Shown here piece by piece: positions 27,763 to 36,602 of a DNA stretch of 64,000 nucleotides. The stretch spans positions 3,286,001 through 3,350,000 of the forward strand of contig NZ_OCSR01000002.1 of assembly GCF_900230185.1 (NCBI RefSeq), written 5' to 3'. A program made the position numbers and the translations under genes. Within the stretch, counting starts at the first letter, position 1. Each line of letters starts with the position of its first letter. The notes under the pieces were generated by a model that was not told the DNA's origin, did no database searches, and worked only from the letters and a program-made list of their open reading frames with translations. This DNA comes from Burkholderia sp. OK233. GTDB lineage: Bacteria; Pseudomonadota; Gammaproteobacteria; Burkholderiales; Burkholderiaceae.

Positions 27763-28620
27763 AGAGGGTGTTAGGCACTTTCCGCCAGACCTGGTACCCT
27801 GGCGGAATGACAGAACGCAAGCCATACCCCACAGATGTCTCGGATGAAGAGTGGAGCTTTGCGGCTCCCTATCTAACGTTGATGAATGAAGATGCGCCAC
27901 AGCGGCGGTATGAACTGCGCGAGATGTTCAATGCGTTGCGCTGGATGGCGCGAGCGGGTGCGTCGTGGCGTATGCTGCCGACCAATTTTCCACCATGGGA
28001 GTTGGTCTACCAGCAAACGCAACGCTGGTTGAACGCGGGCTGCTTCGAGGCAATGGTCAGTGATCTGCGATCTGTAATTCGGGTCGCGCAGGAGCGTCAG
28101 GGGCAGCCCAGTGCGGTGATCCTGGATGGGCGCACCTTGCAGTCCACCTGCGAGAGCGGACCGCGCGCGGGTTACGACGGTCACAAGCGCAAGCGAGGCA
28201 GCAAAGTCCATATGGCTGTCGACACGTTAGGTCTGCTGCTGGCGGTACACATCACGCCGGCCAACGAGCAGGAGCGCGCACAGGTAGCCGAGCTTGCGCG
28301 TCAGGTTCAGCAGGCAACCGGTCAGACGGTAAAGCTTGCATTCGCTGACCAGGGCTATACCGGTGACACAGCTCGACAGGCTGCGCATGACGAAGGCATC
28401 GAACTTCAGATCATCAAACTACCAGAGGCGAAGAAGGGCTTCGTGCTGCTGCCGCGCCGATGGGTTGTCGAACGTAGTTTCGGCTGGCTCAACCGGTTCC
28501 GGCGACTGGCGCGAGACTACGAGCGCCTACCTGAAACGTTAGCAGGCCTGCACTTCGTTGTCTTCGCCATGCTCATGCTTGTACATGTTGCGCCGACTGT
28601 CCAAGTTCCTAACACCCTCT
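27763..28620 (+). mobile_element. second, different IS5-family element (IS427-like group)
   Basis: The ends AGAGGGTGTTAGGCACTT (27763-27780) and AAGTTCCTAACACCCTCT (28603-28620) are inverted repeats with one mismatch. The element is about 858 bp. The flanks are CTA on the left and TAG on the right, compatible with a short TA-type target duplication, but end definition is ambiguous by one or two bases because the repeat borders overlap the target. Confidence 0.82.
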
Positions 28621-28622
28621 AG
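27807..28622 (+). CDS. IS5-family transposase (small type)
   Basis: A 271-residue transposase from the ATG at 27807 (MTERKPYPTDVSDEEW). The N-terminal DUF4096-like region is followed by the DDE domain: ILDGRTLQSTCESGPRAGYDG with the first Asp, AFADQGYTGD with the second, and VERSFGWLNRFRRLARDYE with the Glu. The frame is intact in one ORF, without the frameshift used by some relatives. Its stop codon TAG is completed by the flanking DNA. Confidence 0.92.
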   Translation: MTERKPYPTDVSDEEWSFAAPYLTLMNEDAPQRRYELREMFNALRWMARAGASWRMLPTNFPPWELVYQQTQRWLNAGCFEAMVSDLRSVIRVAQERQGQPSAVILDGRTLQSTCESGPRAGYDGHKRKRGSKVHMAVDTLGLLLAVHITPANEQERAQVAELARQVQQATGQTVKLAFADQGYTGDTARQAAHDEGIELQIIKLPEAKKGFVLLPRRWVVERSFGWLNRFRRLARDYERLPETLAGLHFVVFAMLMLVHVAPTVQVPNTL

Positions 28623-28707
28623 ACGCGGGTAGACCATTCATCTCCGACTATACTGATGACGCGCTGCTTTTGAATACGCTCTTTTCTGCAACTCAGGAGG
28701 CACGTTC

Positions 28708-30048
28708 ATGTCATGTGTAGGTCACGTCGATAGCATTCACGAACACCTCGCGAGCGGTATCAGCCGCCCTGCAACAGATCTGAATCAGCGGATAGATCAA
28801 CATATCGCAGCATTGGCGAATCAGGTCATCGAATGGCGTCACCACCTGCATTCGCATCCTGAGTTATCCAATCGGGAGGTAAATACGGCACGCTTTATTG
28901 CCGAGCATTTGCGCTCACTTGAACTGGACGAGGTGCGTACCGATATCGCCGGTCACGGTGTTGTCGGCGTGTTGCGCGGCGCGAAGCCAGGCGATCAGGT
29001 CATCGCTTTGCGGGCTGACATTGATGCCCTGCCGGTCAAGGAACTGGTCGATGTTGAGTTTGCATCTACTGTCGTAGATAGCGACTATCCCGGCGGACCT
29101 TTTGCGGTCTCCCATGCATGCGGCCATGATTGTCACACTGCCATGCTGATGGGCGCGGCGTCGGCACTGGCTGGCGTGCGTGATCAGTTGGCGGGCACCG
29201 TGCTATTTGTATTTCAGCCGGCAGAAGAAGGGCCGCCACTCGATGAGGAAGGCGGCGCCGCTGCCATGGAGGATGCCGACGCACTGGCCGATCCCATGCC
29301 CACGATGGTTTTCGGAATGCACGTCGGGCCGTTGCCCAAAGGCATCGTCGCATATCGGATCGGCAATCAGTACGCCGCGTCGGTGATCGTACGCATTGTC
29401 ATTACCGGCCAGCAGGTACATGGTTCGACGCCGTGGATGGGTAAGGACCCGATGCCCGTTGCCGCAGAAATCATCACGGCATCGGCGCAGCTTTATCGTC
29501 AGGTACCGGCTTTTAATCCGGTCACCATCAGTTTTGGGCATGTCGAAGATCAGGGGCGATTCAACATCATTGGTGAAGCGGTCACGCTGATGGGAACGGT
29601 TCGGTGCTCCGTCGAATCAGATATGGACGCCATTTGCCAACGTATGGAGCAACTCGCCTCCCACATTGCGCAAGCCCAGGGATGCACCGCCAACACCGAA
29701 TTTCTCCAGCACGTGCCTGCGGTTCACAACGAAGCCAAGTGGGTACACGCGGCCCTGCCGACACTTGAGGCGGTCGTCGGCCACAGCAACCTGGTACAAA
29801 CCGCGCCAACGCTCGGCTATGACGATGTCTCTGTTTTCGTGAATCGTTACGGCGGTCTCTATGTGTTACTCGGTGTGCAGGATGCCGAATTCAAAAATGG
29901 CGCCATTGTTCCCACATCCGGCGGCCGGGGCATCAGCTACAACCACAATCCGCATTTTTATGCCGATGACACCGTGTTGCAGACAGGCGTTCGCCTGCAT
30001 GCTCACGTCGCAATCGATCACCTGATGGGTAACCTGCGAGCGGAGTAG
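28708..30048 (+). CDS. M20-family amidohydrolase
   Basis: A 446-residue metal-dependent peptidase or N-acyl amino acid hydrolase. AGGAGG lies seven bases before the ATG. Motifs of the hippurate hydrolase/IAA-amino acid hydrolase group are present: WRHHLHSHPELS, RADIDALPV, HACGHDCHTAMLMG with metal ligands, VFQPAEEG with the catalytic Glu, and a C-terminal ligand in SYNHNPHFYADD. The dimerisation domain is near 215-330. The IS element ends 87 bases upstream, so the original promoter may have been altered. Confidence 0.9.
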   Translation: MSCVGHVDSIHEHLASGISRPATDLNQRIDQHIAALANQVIEWRHHLHSHPELSNREVNTARFIAEHLRSLELDEVRTDIAGHGVVGVLRGAKPGDQVIALRADIDALPVKELVDVEFASTVVDSDYPGGPFAVSHACGHDCHTAMLMGAASALAGVRDQLAGTVLFVFQPAEEGPPLDEEGGAAAMEDADALADPMPTMVFGMHVGPLPKGIVAYRIGNQYAASVIVRIVITGQQVHGSTPWMGKDPMPVAAEIITASAQLYRQVPAFNPVTISFGHVEDQGRFNIIGEAVTLMGTVRCSVESDMDAICQRMEQLASHIAQAQGCTANTEFLQHVPAVHNEAKWVHAALPTLEAVVGHSNLVQTAPTLGYDDVSVFVNRYGGLYVLLGVQDAEFKNGAIVPTSGGRGISYNHNPHFYADDTVLQTGVRLHAHVAIDHLMGNLRAE

Positions 30049-30295
30049 CGCATCGCCAGAGATTTTTTCTACGCGGTAGGCCGCTTCGGCCGGACCATAG
30101 TGTTATGGCTGCATCGTGCGTTGTCGCTCGCTCGCCCTCGCTGGCCGACTTTTGCTACGACCGAACCGGCTCCGCAACCGGCCGCTTAGCACCGGGTACC
30201 GGGCGGTCGCCCCGTTCCTCTGCGTGTCCGCTTGCAAGGTTGCTACGGCCGGGCGTTGTGCCACCAGACGAAAATCAGGTGGGGCCTGTCTCTAG

Positions 30296-31794
30296 TCTTA
30301 CTATGTCATATAAATATTTGCATCAAAGCGATACCTGGTACTATTGAATAATACAGACTTCGGGCGATCGCGATGAGAGAAGATGTCGACGAATTTGACG
30401 CGTATTTGAACCATCTGGCGCAGGCGTTAGGGCACGCCGATCGCCATGCCGGCCTCAAGGGCTACTGTTCGGGCCTGGTATTGCCGTTGTCACGCAAGAG
30501 CGTCGAGCCGATGGCCGCGCATATTGACCCACTTCACGCGAGTGCGAAGCACCAGTCACTCCACCACTTTGTGGCCAAGGCAGAATGGTCTGACCGGGCG
30601 GTCTTGCAGCGGGTACGCGAATGGGTGATGCCCGCGTTAGGCGCGCACGCTGCTGAAGAAACCGGCTACTACTGGATTGTTGACGACACAGGTTTTCCAA
30701 AGAAGGGGCGTCATTCGGTCGGGGTTGCACGTCAGTACTGTGGGCAGCTCGGCAAACAGGACAACTGTCAGGTCGCCGTGAGCCTGTCGATCGCGACGCA
30801 ACGCGGCAGCCTGCCGATTGCCTGGCAGTTGTATGTGCCCAAGGAATGGATTGACGACCGGGAGCGGGCCCGTCGTGCGGGCATTCCCGACGATCTGGCT
30901 TTCGAGACCAAGCCCCAGATTGCGCTGGCCCAACTTCGCGAGGCTGTAGCGTCCGGCGTTGCACCGGGCATCGTGCTGGCCGACGCCGGGTACGGCGACG
31001 AAACCGCTTTCCGGGATGGCGTAACTGAACTGGGTTTGTTGTACGCGGTAGGGATCCGGCCTGGCACCTCTGTGTGGGCGCCAGGTACGGCGCCACTTCC
31101 GCCCGAGCCCTGGAGCGGGCGCGGCAGGCCACCGACATCGTTGCGCCGTGCGCCCGGCCACGAACCGCTCGCGGTGAAGGAACTGGCCATGCAATTACCC
31201 GTGAGCGCCTGGCAAACCGTAACCTGGCGGGAAGGCAGCAACGCAGCACTTTCCTCTCGCTTTGCCGCCGTACGGGTTCGTCCCGCACATCGCGACTATT
31301 GGCGAAGTACCGTTCGCGACGAAGAATGGCTGCTCATTGAATGGCCTGATGGCGATACGGAGCCGCTCAAATACTTTCTCACTACCGCCCCTGAGGAGGC
31401 GACCCTTGAGCAGCTTGTGTTCGTGACCAAGATGCGCTGGCGCATCGAGCGCGACTATCAGGACCTGAAACAGGAGTTCGGGCTCGGTCATTACGAAGGG
31501 CGAGGCTGGCGTGGCTTTCACCACCACGCCACACTGAGTATCGCTGCATATGGGTTTCTGATGGCCCAGCGACTCAGGATGCAATCAGATGTGCGCGATA
31601 AAAAAAACTTCCTCGAACGCACGCTGCCTGCCCTTCCCCAGGATTACATCCCTCGGGGCAGTCCAGCGCGCACAACGCCACGTTCCTGATTCCATTACCA
31701 CGTTGCGTATCCTGCTTGGACTACGGCTCATGCAACGATGGCACTCTTCCTCTGTGGCAATAGATTGCACGAGCATTTATATGACACAGTAAGA
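30296..31794 (+). mobile_element. IS701-family element, copy 1
   Basis: A 1499-bp element with ends TCTTACTATGTCATATAAAT and the inverse of TCTTACTGTGTCATATAAAT (one mismatch). Direct CTAG repeats flank it (30292-30295, 31795-31798), the YTAR-type target of IS701 elements. It matches the copy at 52711-54209 in length, compared end sequences and translated transposase. It sits in the intergenic region between the M20 gene and the TetR remnant. The 240 bases left of it (30049-30291) hold no gene. Confidence 0.92.
30373..31689 (+). CDS. IS701-family transposase, copy 1
   Basis: A 438-residue DDE transposase. Catalytic-region motifs are YYWIVDDTGFPKKGRHSVGVA with Asp, IVLADAGYGDETAFR with Asp, and MRWRIERDYQDLKQEFGL with Glu. 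It is full length and identical in translation to the second copy, so the element moved or was copied recently. Confidence 0.93.
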   Translation: MREDVDEFDAYLNHLAQALGHADRHAGLKGYCSGLVLPLSRKSVEPMAAHIDPLHASAKHQSLHHFVAKAEWSDRAVLQRVREWVMPALGAHAAEETGYYWIVDDTGFPKKGRHSVGVARQYCGQLGKQDNCQVAVSLSIATQRGSLPIAWQLYVPKEWIDDRERARRAGIPDDLAFETKPQIALAQLREAVASGVAPGIVLADAGYGDETAFRDGVTELGLLYAVGIRPGTSVWAPGTAPLPPEPWSGRGRPPTSLRRAPGHEPLAVKELAMQLPVSAWQTVTWREGSNAALSSRFAAVRVRPAHRDYWRSTVRDEEWLLIEWPDGDTEPLKYFLTTAPEEATLEQLVFVTKMRWRIERDYQDLKQEFGLGHYEGRGWRGFHHHATLSIAAYGFLMAQRLRMQSDVRDKKNFLERTLPALPQDYIPRGSPARTTPRS

Positions 31795-31842
31795 CTAGAA
31801 GCCGGTTAACCGGCATATTCGGCTTTCCTGCAACGGTTGCGA

Positions 31843-32437
31843 CTAGTTCGCCGAACACTTTGGACGCGCCTCGCGTTCGAGATACCCTAGACAGAGCGAC
31901 TCAAGTTGACCGCGAAACATGAAAATGGTCGTGGAAATGTCGTCAAAATGCGCATCTGAAGCCGTCTTCAGCATAGCCTCTAGCGCCGCGCGGTTGCGAG
32001 CCTCCACTTCGCGAACGTAGCCGCGTGAGTCGAGTTCGAGGGCAACCGCATATAGAGCACGCGATTCGTCCAGGTTCTCCGTCTTTGCTTTTACGAATGC
32101 TGCAACCACACCCTTCACCATCGTCGACAAACACGCGTTATGCGCTGACGCAGTGGCATCCTCGATCGCTCTCACCACCCTTTCCAGATGCCGCTGCAGC
32201 ACGGCAAAAAGAAGCGCCTGCTTTTGAGGAAAGTACTGATAAAGCGTTCCGACAGATACGCCGGCTCTCGCGGCCACCCGGATAGTGGTAAGTCGCTGCA
32301 AGCCCTCAGCCAGCAAAACCTGAATAGTCGCATCGAAAATCGCGTCCACGGTAGCCTGGGAACGCGCCTGCTGCGGCTATTTGCGGGCGTCCAGTTCCTG
32401 TCTGTTGAGCCAACAACGGTCCTTCACTCTTTTTCAT
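31843..32437 (-). pseudogene. frameshifted TetR-family regulator
   Basis: From 32349 down, the minus strand encodes a TetR body (VDAIFDATIQVLLAEG, then RVAARAGVSVGTLYQYFPQKQALL, the helix-turn-helix) of 168 residues, starting only at a GTG inside the first helix. The likely true start is an ATG at 32435-32437 (MKKSEGPLLAQQTGTGRPQ). That frame loses homology near 32376-32386, while the other frame there reads PQQARSQAT leading into the body after a TAG. One indel explains both. A short form starting at the GTG cannot be excluded. Confidence 0.65.
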
Positions 32438-32777
32438 TGGCGGGCTGCTCAGGCTCGAAAGTACGCATTCGTTGATGCCGCTGTGGCCTTTCGCGATTGC
32501 CGTTGTCGAACGACCGCTGTGATGCAGTGAGCGGGCATCCCTGCGTCGACATGCGAACGGCGGCTTAGGCCGATGAACCGCCATCTACCACCAAGTTCGG
32601 ACACTGACGAAGGCCAGATACGCCTGCGCGCTGACTGTCGACGCAGAGACGATCAACCGCCCGCGTCCTCTATGGCCTCCGAGTTCGCGACAACACGCCA
32701 ACCGCCGCCGATGATGCCTTATCCAATCGGCCAAACGCAAACACTTAGCCTGCCTGGTTGAACGCTACGCGGCTGCC
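32438..32777. other. gene-free stretch upstream of leader
   Basis: About 340 bases between the TetR remnant and the leader promoter. I see no gene or repeat here. Confidence 0.4.
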
Positions 32778-32789
32778 TTGATTTATAAT
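32758..32789 (+). promoter_or_regulatory. candidate sigma70 promoter
   Basis: A perfect TATAAT -10 box lies at 32784-32789. The best upstream -35 is TTGAAC at 32758-32763 with a wide 20-base spacer. Transcription would start near 32796, about 240 bases ahead of the gene at 33038. Confidence 0.45.
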
Positions 32790-33041
32790 CATCAAGCCGT
32801 CGGGAAACACCCGGCGGCCAGGTGTGGAAGCCTGAAGTCAGAAACCGCACACCCGCTCGCGCGGGTCGTGCGTCTACCTCTGCACGTCTGTTGTTTTCAA
32901 TGGGCGGGCGGTGGTGGGGGAGCCGCGAGGCTCGCCGGCATGTTTCTGACCCGGTCTTCCAAACCCGCCACATGCCCGCTCACCCGCTTCCTCAAGCGAG
33001 TGTCGGGCGATCCAGGAAGTACCAGGGAGGTCGCACCATGA
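32778..33041 (+). promoter_or_regulatory. structured leader with coupled upstream ORF
   Basis: The region before the gene at 33038 contains an 87-residue open frame (TTG at 32778) whose TGA overlaps the downstream ATG as ATGA, and a second frame continuous with the downstream gene. A hairpin CCGTCGGG/CCCGGCGG is near 32799-32820. The peptide has the sequence GAARLAGMFLTRSSKPATCP, which resembles leader ORFs I recall before phage-like or unknown genes (ash/Icd-like annotations). Whether the RNA or the peptide matters is unclear; the first start precedes the predicted transcription start. Confidence 0.4.
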
Positions 33042-33511
33042 ACAGCAAACCTACAAAACAATCCCAACCCGCTTCACGCCCGCCAGTCGACGCGCTCCAG
33101 TACGAAAAGCTTGCGCTTTCCACCTTCGACCTATGCAACCGGCAGTTGAGTCAACTCAACACATTGATCACACTTGCGTCCTCAATGTGTAGGAATCCTG
33201 CCATCACGAGCGACGAAAGACGACGCCAGCAAACCATGCTTGAATTGCTTGTCGACACAGCGGAGCAATATCAGCGGGAGCTCGAATGTGACCGTGAGCT
33301 ATACCAGGTGATCGCGCTCGATGCGAAGGGCATCCCGCAGAGCCGCATCACCGCGAGCCGTGCAGCGCGCCTTCTCGCAGAGGCATCACAAATAGCGACG
33401 ACGGAAACACCGGCAGCCACGAAGCCCAGCCCGGCCAAACAAACGTCAGCCAAATCCGCGACAAACGAAGAAGAAGACGCGGACCAACAGCCAGCTCCCG
33501 TGCAACATTAA
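33038..33511 (+). CDS. hypothetical protein, Ala/Gln-rich
   Basis: A 157-residue cytoplasmic protein with AGGGAGG seven bases before the ATG. Residues 20-110 are helical with several Leu/Gln heptads (LALSTFDLCNRQLSQLN, then LLVDTAEQYQRELECDREL). The C-terminal 45 residues are a Thr/Pro/Lys then acidic tail (ATNEEEDADQQ). I do not recognise a family. It has a long leader upstream and a hairpin terminator downstream, so it is a monocistronic unit. Confidence 0.65.
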   Translation: MNSKPTKQSQPASRPPVDALQYEKLALSTFDLCNRQLSQLNTLITLASSMCRNPAITSDERRRQQTMLELLVDTAEQYQRELECDRELYQVIALDAKGIPQSRITASRAARLLAEASQIATTETPAATKPSPAKQTSAKSATNEEEDADQQPAPVQH

Positions 33512-33560
33512 GCACCGATAAGGCGGACGGCTTCAGTTCGCCGAATGCCGTTCAATGCTC

Positions 33561-33582
33561 AGCCGCCCGAAAGCGGGCGGCT
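33561..33582. terminator. hairpin terminator between convergent genes
   Basis: AGCCGCCCG-AAAG-CGGGCGGCT is a perfect 9-bp stem with a tetraloop, 49 bases after the hypothetical gene and 54 before the convergent MFS gene end. The T run is weak (CTCTTCC). Confidence 0.7.
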
Positions 33583-33636
33583 CTTCCATCAGCGGATAGT
33601 GCAAAGATACGGGTTAAGACCGAAGCAGGAATAGGC

Positions 33637-35061
33637 TTACTGTCCCACGAGTGGCGCAACGTCGCCGGCATGCGCGGCGTCTGCAGCGTCGTGATGTGCC
33701 CCGGCCGCCGTTGCGCCCGTTTGCCCCTGCTCACGCGCAAGGCTCAGCCGGAACTGCCTGCAACCCAGCCACAATAGCCCGGCAGCCAGCAACGTGGCGA
33801 CGAGGTTAACGATCGACATCGAGTCGCCAACGGCTTTCGGCGAACCGAACACCTTGTCGGTCAGCAACGCGACGAGCGTCGTGCCGATCCCAAGTGCGAT
33901 GAGATTGGAGACCAGCAGAAACACCGCTGAAATCTGCGCACGCATCTGGTTCGGCGCGAGCGTCTGCATCGCGGCGGTCGAGGTGGGCATCGGGAACGAA
34001 GCGAAGTACATCGCAACGACCAGCAGCGCAAGCGACACGTTCAGACTATCGACCTGCGTGAAAGCAACGGCCGGCACCAGCATTCCAACCGCGCCGATGA
34101 AACCTGCGAGCATCGGGCCGTCCGTGCGGCCTTTCTTCAGGAGCCAGTCGTTGAGCCACCCGCCGCAGAACACGCCGATGGTGTTTGCGACCAGCAGGAT
34201 CGTGCCGAGCGTGTAGCCAGCTTCAGCCGGTGTGAGTCCAAAGTGGCGGATATAGAACGCGGGCGTCCAGCTCATCAGGCAGAACAGCGTCATCGCATAG
34301 AACGAGAAGCCGAGGTAGTGGCAGGTGAACGTCTTGCCATGCGTCCCGATGAAGCGCAGCGAGTCGCCCATCGACACGCGCTTTGCCTGGCCGGCGCCGT
34401 CCCGCACGAGTCCTCGACGCGCCGGATCGCGCACGGTGAGGATAAACAGCAAAGCAACGAGAAAGCCCGGCAATCCGACGATAAAGAACGTGAGTTGCCA
34501 CGAACGCACGTCGCCGAGAAGCGGCACGCTGATCGTCGTCGTCTGCTTGAGCAGATGGATCACGTACCCGCCGATCAGGAATGCCATCCCGCCGCCGATG
34601 AATGAACCCAGCGAGTACACGCCCACCGCGCGCCCCAGCTTTTCCTTCGGAAAGTAGTCGCTTAACATCGAATACGTTCCAGGCGACAGCGCGGCTTCGC
34701 CCACGCCGACACTCATGCGGGCGAAAAACATGTGGATGAAGTTCTGGCTGACGCCGCAGGCCGCGGTGGCGAGGCTCCATAACGCAATGCCTGTCGCGAT
34801 GATGCGAGGGCGGGCGAAGCGGTCGGCGAGATAGGCGAGCGGCATGCCCATCACCGCGTAGAAGAGCGAAAACGCGAAGCCTTGCAGCAGGCTGAACTGC
34901 GTGTCGGTCAGATGCAGATCCTTCTTGATCGGCTCGATCATCAGCGCGAGAACCTGCCGGTCGACAAATGAAAACACATACGCAAGCATGCAGATCAGGA
35001 CCACGTACCACTCGTACGTATAGCGCCTGCGCGCAGGGTTACTGCTCGTTGATACGGCCAT
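33637..35061 (-). CDS. MFS transporter
   Basis: About 474 residues from the ATG at 35059-35061, which has AGGAGA six bases upstream; the frame is open to 35196, but that extension is not membrane-like. Twelve hydrophobic segments are seen, with AYLADRFARPRIIATGIALW as the loop-2 motif and FVDRQVLALMIEPIKKDL in helix 1. The pattern is that of the spinster-like/aromatic-acid MFS group common beside porins and catabolic genes in Burkholderia. It is divergent from a porin gene, so the two may serve uptake of one substrate. Confidence 0.85.
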   Translation of the reverse strand: MAVSTSSNPARRRYTYEWYVVLICMLAYVFSFVDRQVLALMIEPIKKDLHLTDTQFSLLQGFAFSLFYAVMGMPLAYLADRFARPRIIATGIALWSLATAACGVSQNFIHMFFARMSVGVGEAALSPGTYSMLSDYFPKEKLGRAVGVYSLGSFIGGGMAFLIGGYVIHLLKQTTTISVPLLGDVRSWQLTFFIVGLPGFLVALLFILTVRDPARRGLVRDGAGQAKRVSMGDSLRFIGTHGKTFTCHYLGFSFYAMTLFCLMSWTPAFYIRHFGLTPAEAGYTLGTILLVANTIGVFCGGWLNDWLLKKGRTDGPMLAGFIGAVGMLVPAVAFTQVDSLNVSLALLVVAMYFASFPMPTSTAAMQTLAPNQMRAQISAVFLLVSNLIALGIGTTLVALLTDKVFGSPKAVGDSMSIVNLVATLLAAGLLWLGCRQFRLSLAREQGQTGATAAGAHHDAADAAHAGDVAPLVGQ

Positions 35062-35456
35062 GCCGATTCTCCTGTGCCTGATATTCGACGAAGTTGCGAT
35101 GAGGTTGCAATGAGGTTGCGAAGCAGCGTATGCAACCAAATTTCCGAAACATATACGCAAGGCCTGCGCACACACGGCGAGATTCCCCTGGGTCACTAAA
35201 GTTTTCCCCAGGAGGCGGCCGGAAAGGCTTGTCCCATAAGGCGCAAGAGGCCGTTGTACGGTGCGCGGCGCACCTCATTCGCGCTGTCTATAAGTGTTAT
35301 ATGTGCGCATTCATCGACGCTCGAAATTGGTGTTCCTAGACTCGCTTCGTTTTCCGCTCCATCAAACGACAGGCTTTGGAGAAGACGGAAAACACGAGCG
35401 TCGCGACGGCAAATCCGCGCGGCAGATAGAACCAGACTTTCGCCGGGACTAAAGGA
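35062..35456. other. divergent intergenic region MFS/porin
   Basis: About 395 bases holding the promoters of the divergent MFS and porin genes. No gene recognised. ATATACGCAAG and GTTATATGTGCGC mark AT-richer patches that could contain -10 elements. Confidence 0.4.
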
Positions 35457-36551
35457 ATGACCAAACGGATGTGGTGCGTGTCGCTGCTGAGCCTCGCAGC
35501 GGCCCCCGCGCTTGCGCAATCGAGCGTGACTTTGTACGGACGGATCGACACGTCGATCGAATACGCGAATTTCGGCCCCAACCACGTGGTGCGGATGGGC
35601 AGCGGCGATATCTTTGCGACGCAATTCGGCTTGAAGGGCAGTGAAGATCTCGGTGGCGGTTATCGCGCGATCTTCAAGCTCGAAAACGGCTTCAACTCGA
35701 CTAACGGCACGCTCGGCAACAACGGTGCGCTGTTCGGACGCGAAGCGTGGGTCGGGCTGTCGGGTCCGTTTGGTGCGATGCAGGCCGGCGTCAATTACAC
35801 GGTGCTACATACGTCGTTCGTGACCTACAGCTTGCCGGGCGACGGCGCTGGCCTTGCATGGGGCAATGCCGCGAATAACTTCGTCGGGCCGGCCTTTTTG
35901 CGCGTGAACAACTCGATACGCTATTCCTCTCCCCGTATGGGTGGCGTGCTGGTGCGGGCTATCGCCGCGCGCGGAGCGAATGGTGCATCGAACGTGCGTT
36001 CGACGCTGGGCGATACGTATGGCGCGTCGGTTAACTACGTGAACGGCAATCTGTCGGTCGACGCCGACTACATGCAGCAGACCTTCAGTCCGGCGAGCGC
36101 GGCGGCACTAAAGGCGAACAGTCCGACGGCCGCCGGCAATTACGCGCTTGGCGCGATCTCGTACGATTTCGGCTTCGTCAAACCGGCTTTCATCTATCTA
36201 CGGCATCGCGGGGGGCCGGACGTCGCGACGAGCGTGAACGCCGCCAGTTCGAATCCGCACAACGATCTGTTCGAACTCGACGCCACCGTGCCGGTTGGCC
36301 GGGCGCTGGTATTGCTGAGCTACGGCCATTACCGGAAAGTGGCCGACAGCGAAGGCAATGCAGATTCGTTCGGCGTGCGTTGCGACTATCCGCTTTCGAA
36401 GCGCACCGTGCTCTATATGGGCGCAGCGATGATCCGCAACGGCGCGCACGCGAACTTCACGGTCAACGGCGCGGCGGGTGGCGGGGTGTCGGTGGCGAAG
36501 GCTGGCGCGACCGCAAGCTCGGTGGTGGCCGGCATCATGACGGCCTTCTAG
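35457..36551 (+). CDS. Gram-negative porin (OmpC-like)
   Basis: A 364-residue outer-membrane porin: a signal peptide ending PALAQ, then SSVTLYGRIDTSIEYA, the usual first strand of Burkholderiaceae porins, GLKGSEDLGGGYRAIFKLENGF, and a final Phe (GIMTAF). AAAGGA directly abuts the ATG at 35457, which is tight; an in-frame ATG at 35469 would be better spaced and still keep a signal peptide. A terminator follows. Likely supplies passive uptake across the outer membrane. Confidence 0.9.
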   Translation: MTKRMWCVSLLSLAAAPALAQSSVTLYGRIDTSIEYANFGPNHVVRMGSGDIFATQFGLKGSEDLGGGYRAIFKLENGFNSTNGTLGNNGALFGREAWVGLSGPFGAMQAGVNYTVLHTSFVTYSLPGDGAGLAWGNAANNFVGPAFLRVNNSIRYSSPRMGGVLVRAIAARGANGASNVRSTLGDTYGASVNYVNGNLSVDADYMQQTFSPASAAALKANSPTAAGNYALGAISYDFGFVKPAFIYLRHRGGPDVATSVNAASSNPHNDLFELDATVPVGRALVLLSYGHYRKVADSEGNADSFGVRCDYPLSKRTVLYMGAAMIRNGAHANFTVNGAAGGGVSVAKAGATASSVVAGIMTAF

Positions 36552-36565
36552 GCGGCCGATCAAGC

Positions 36566-36595
36566 GGACGCGCGATGAACCGGCGCGTCCCTTTT
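36566..36595 (+). terminator. terminator after porin gene
   Basis: GGACGCGC (36566-36573) pairs with GCGCGTCC (36583-36590), followed by CTTTT. It lies between the porin stop and the end of a convergent LysR gene. Confidence 0.75.
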
Positions 36596-36602
36596 GACGC
36601 GT

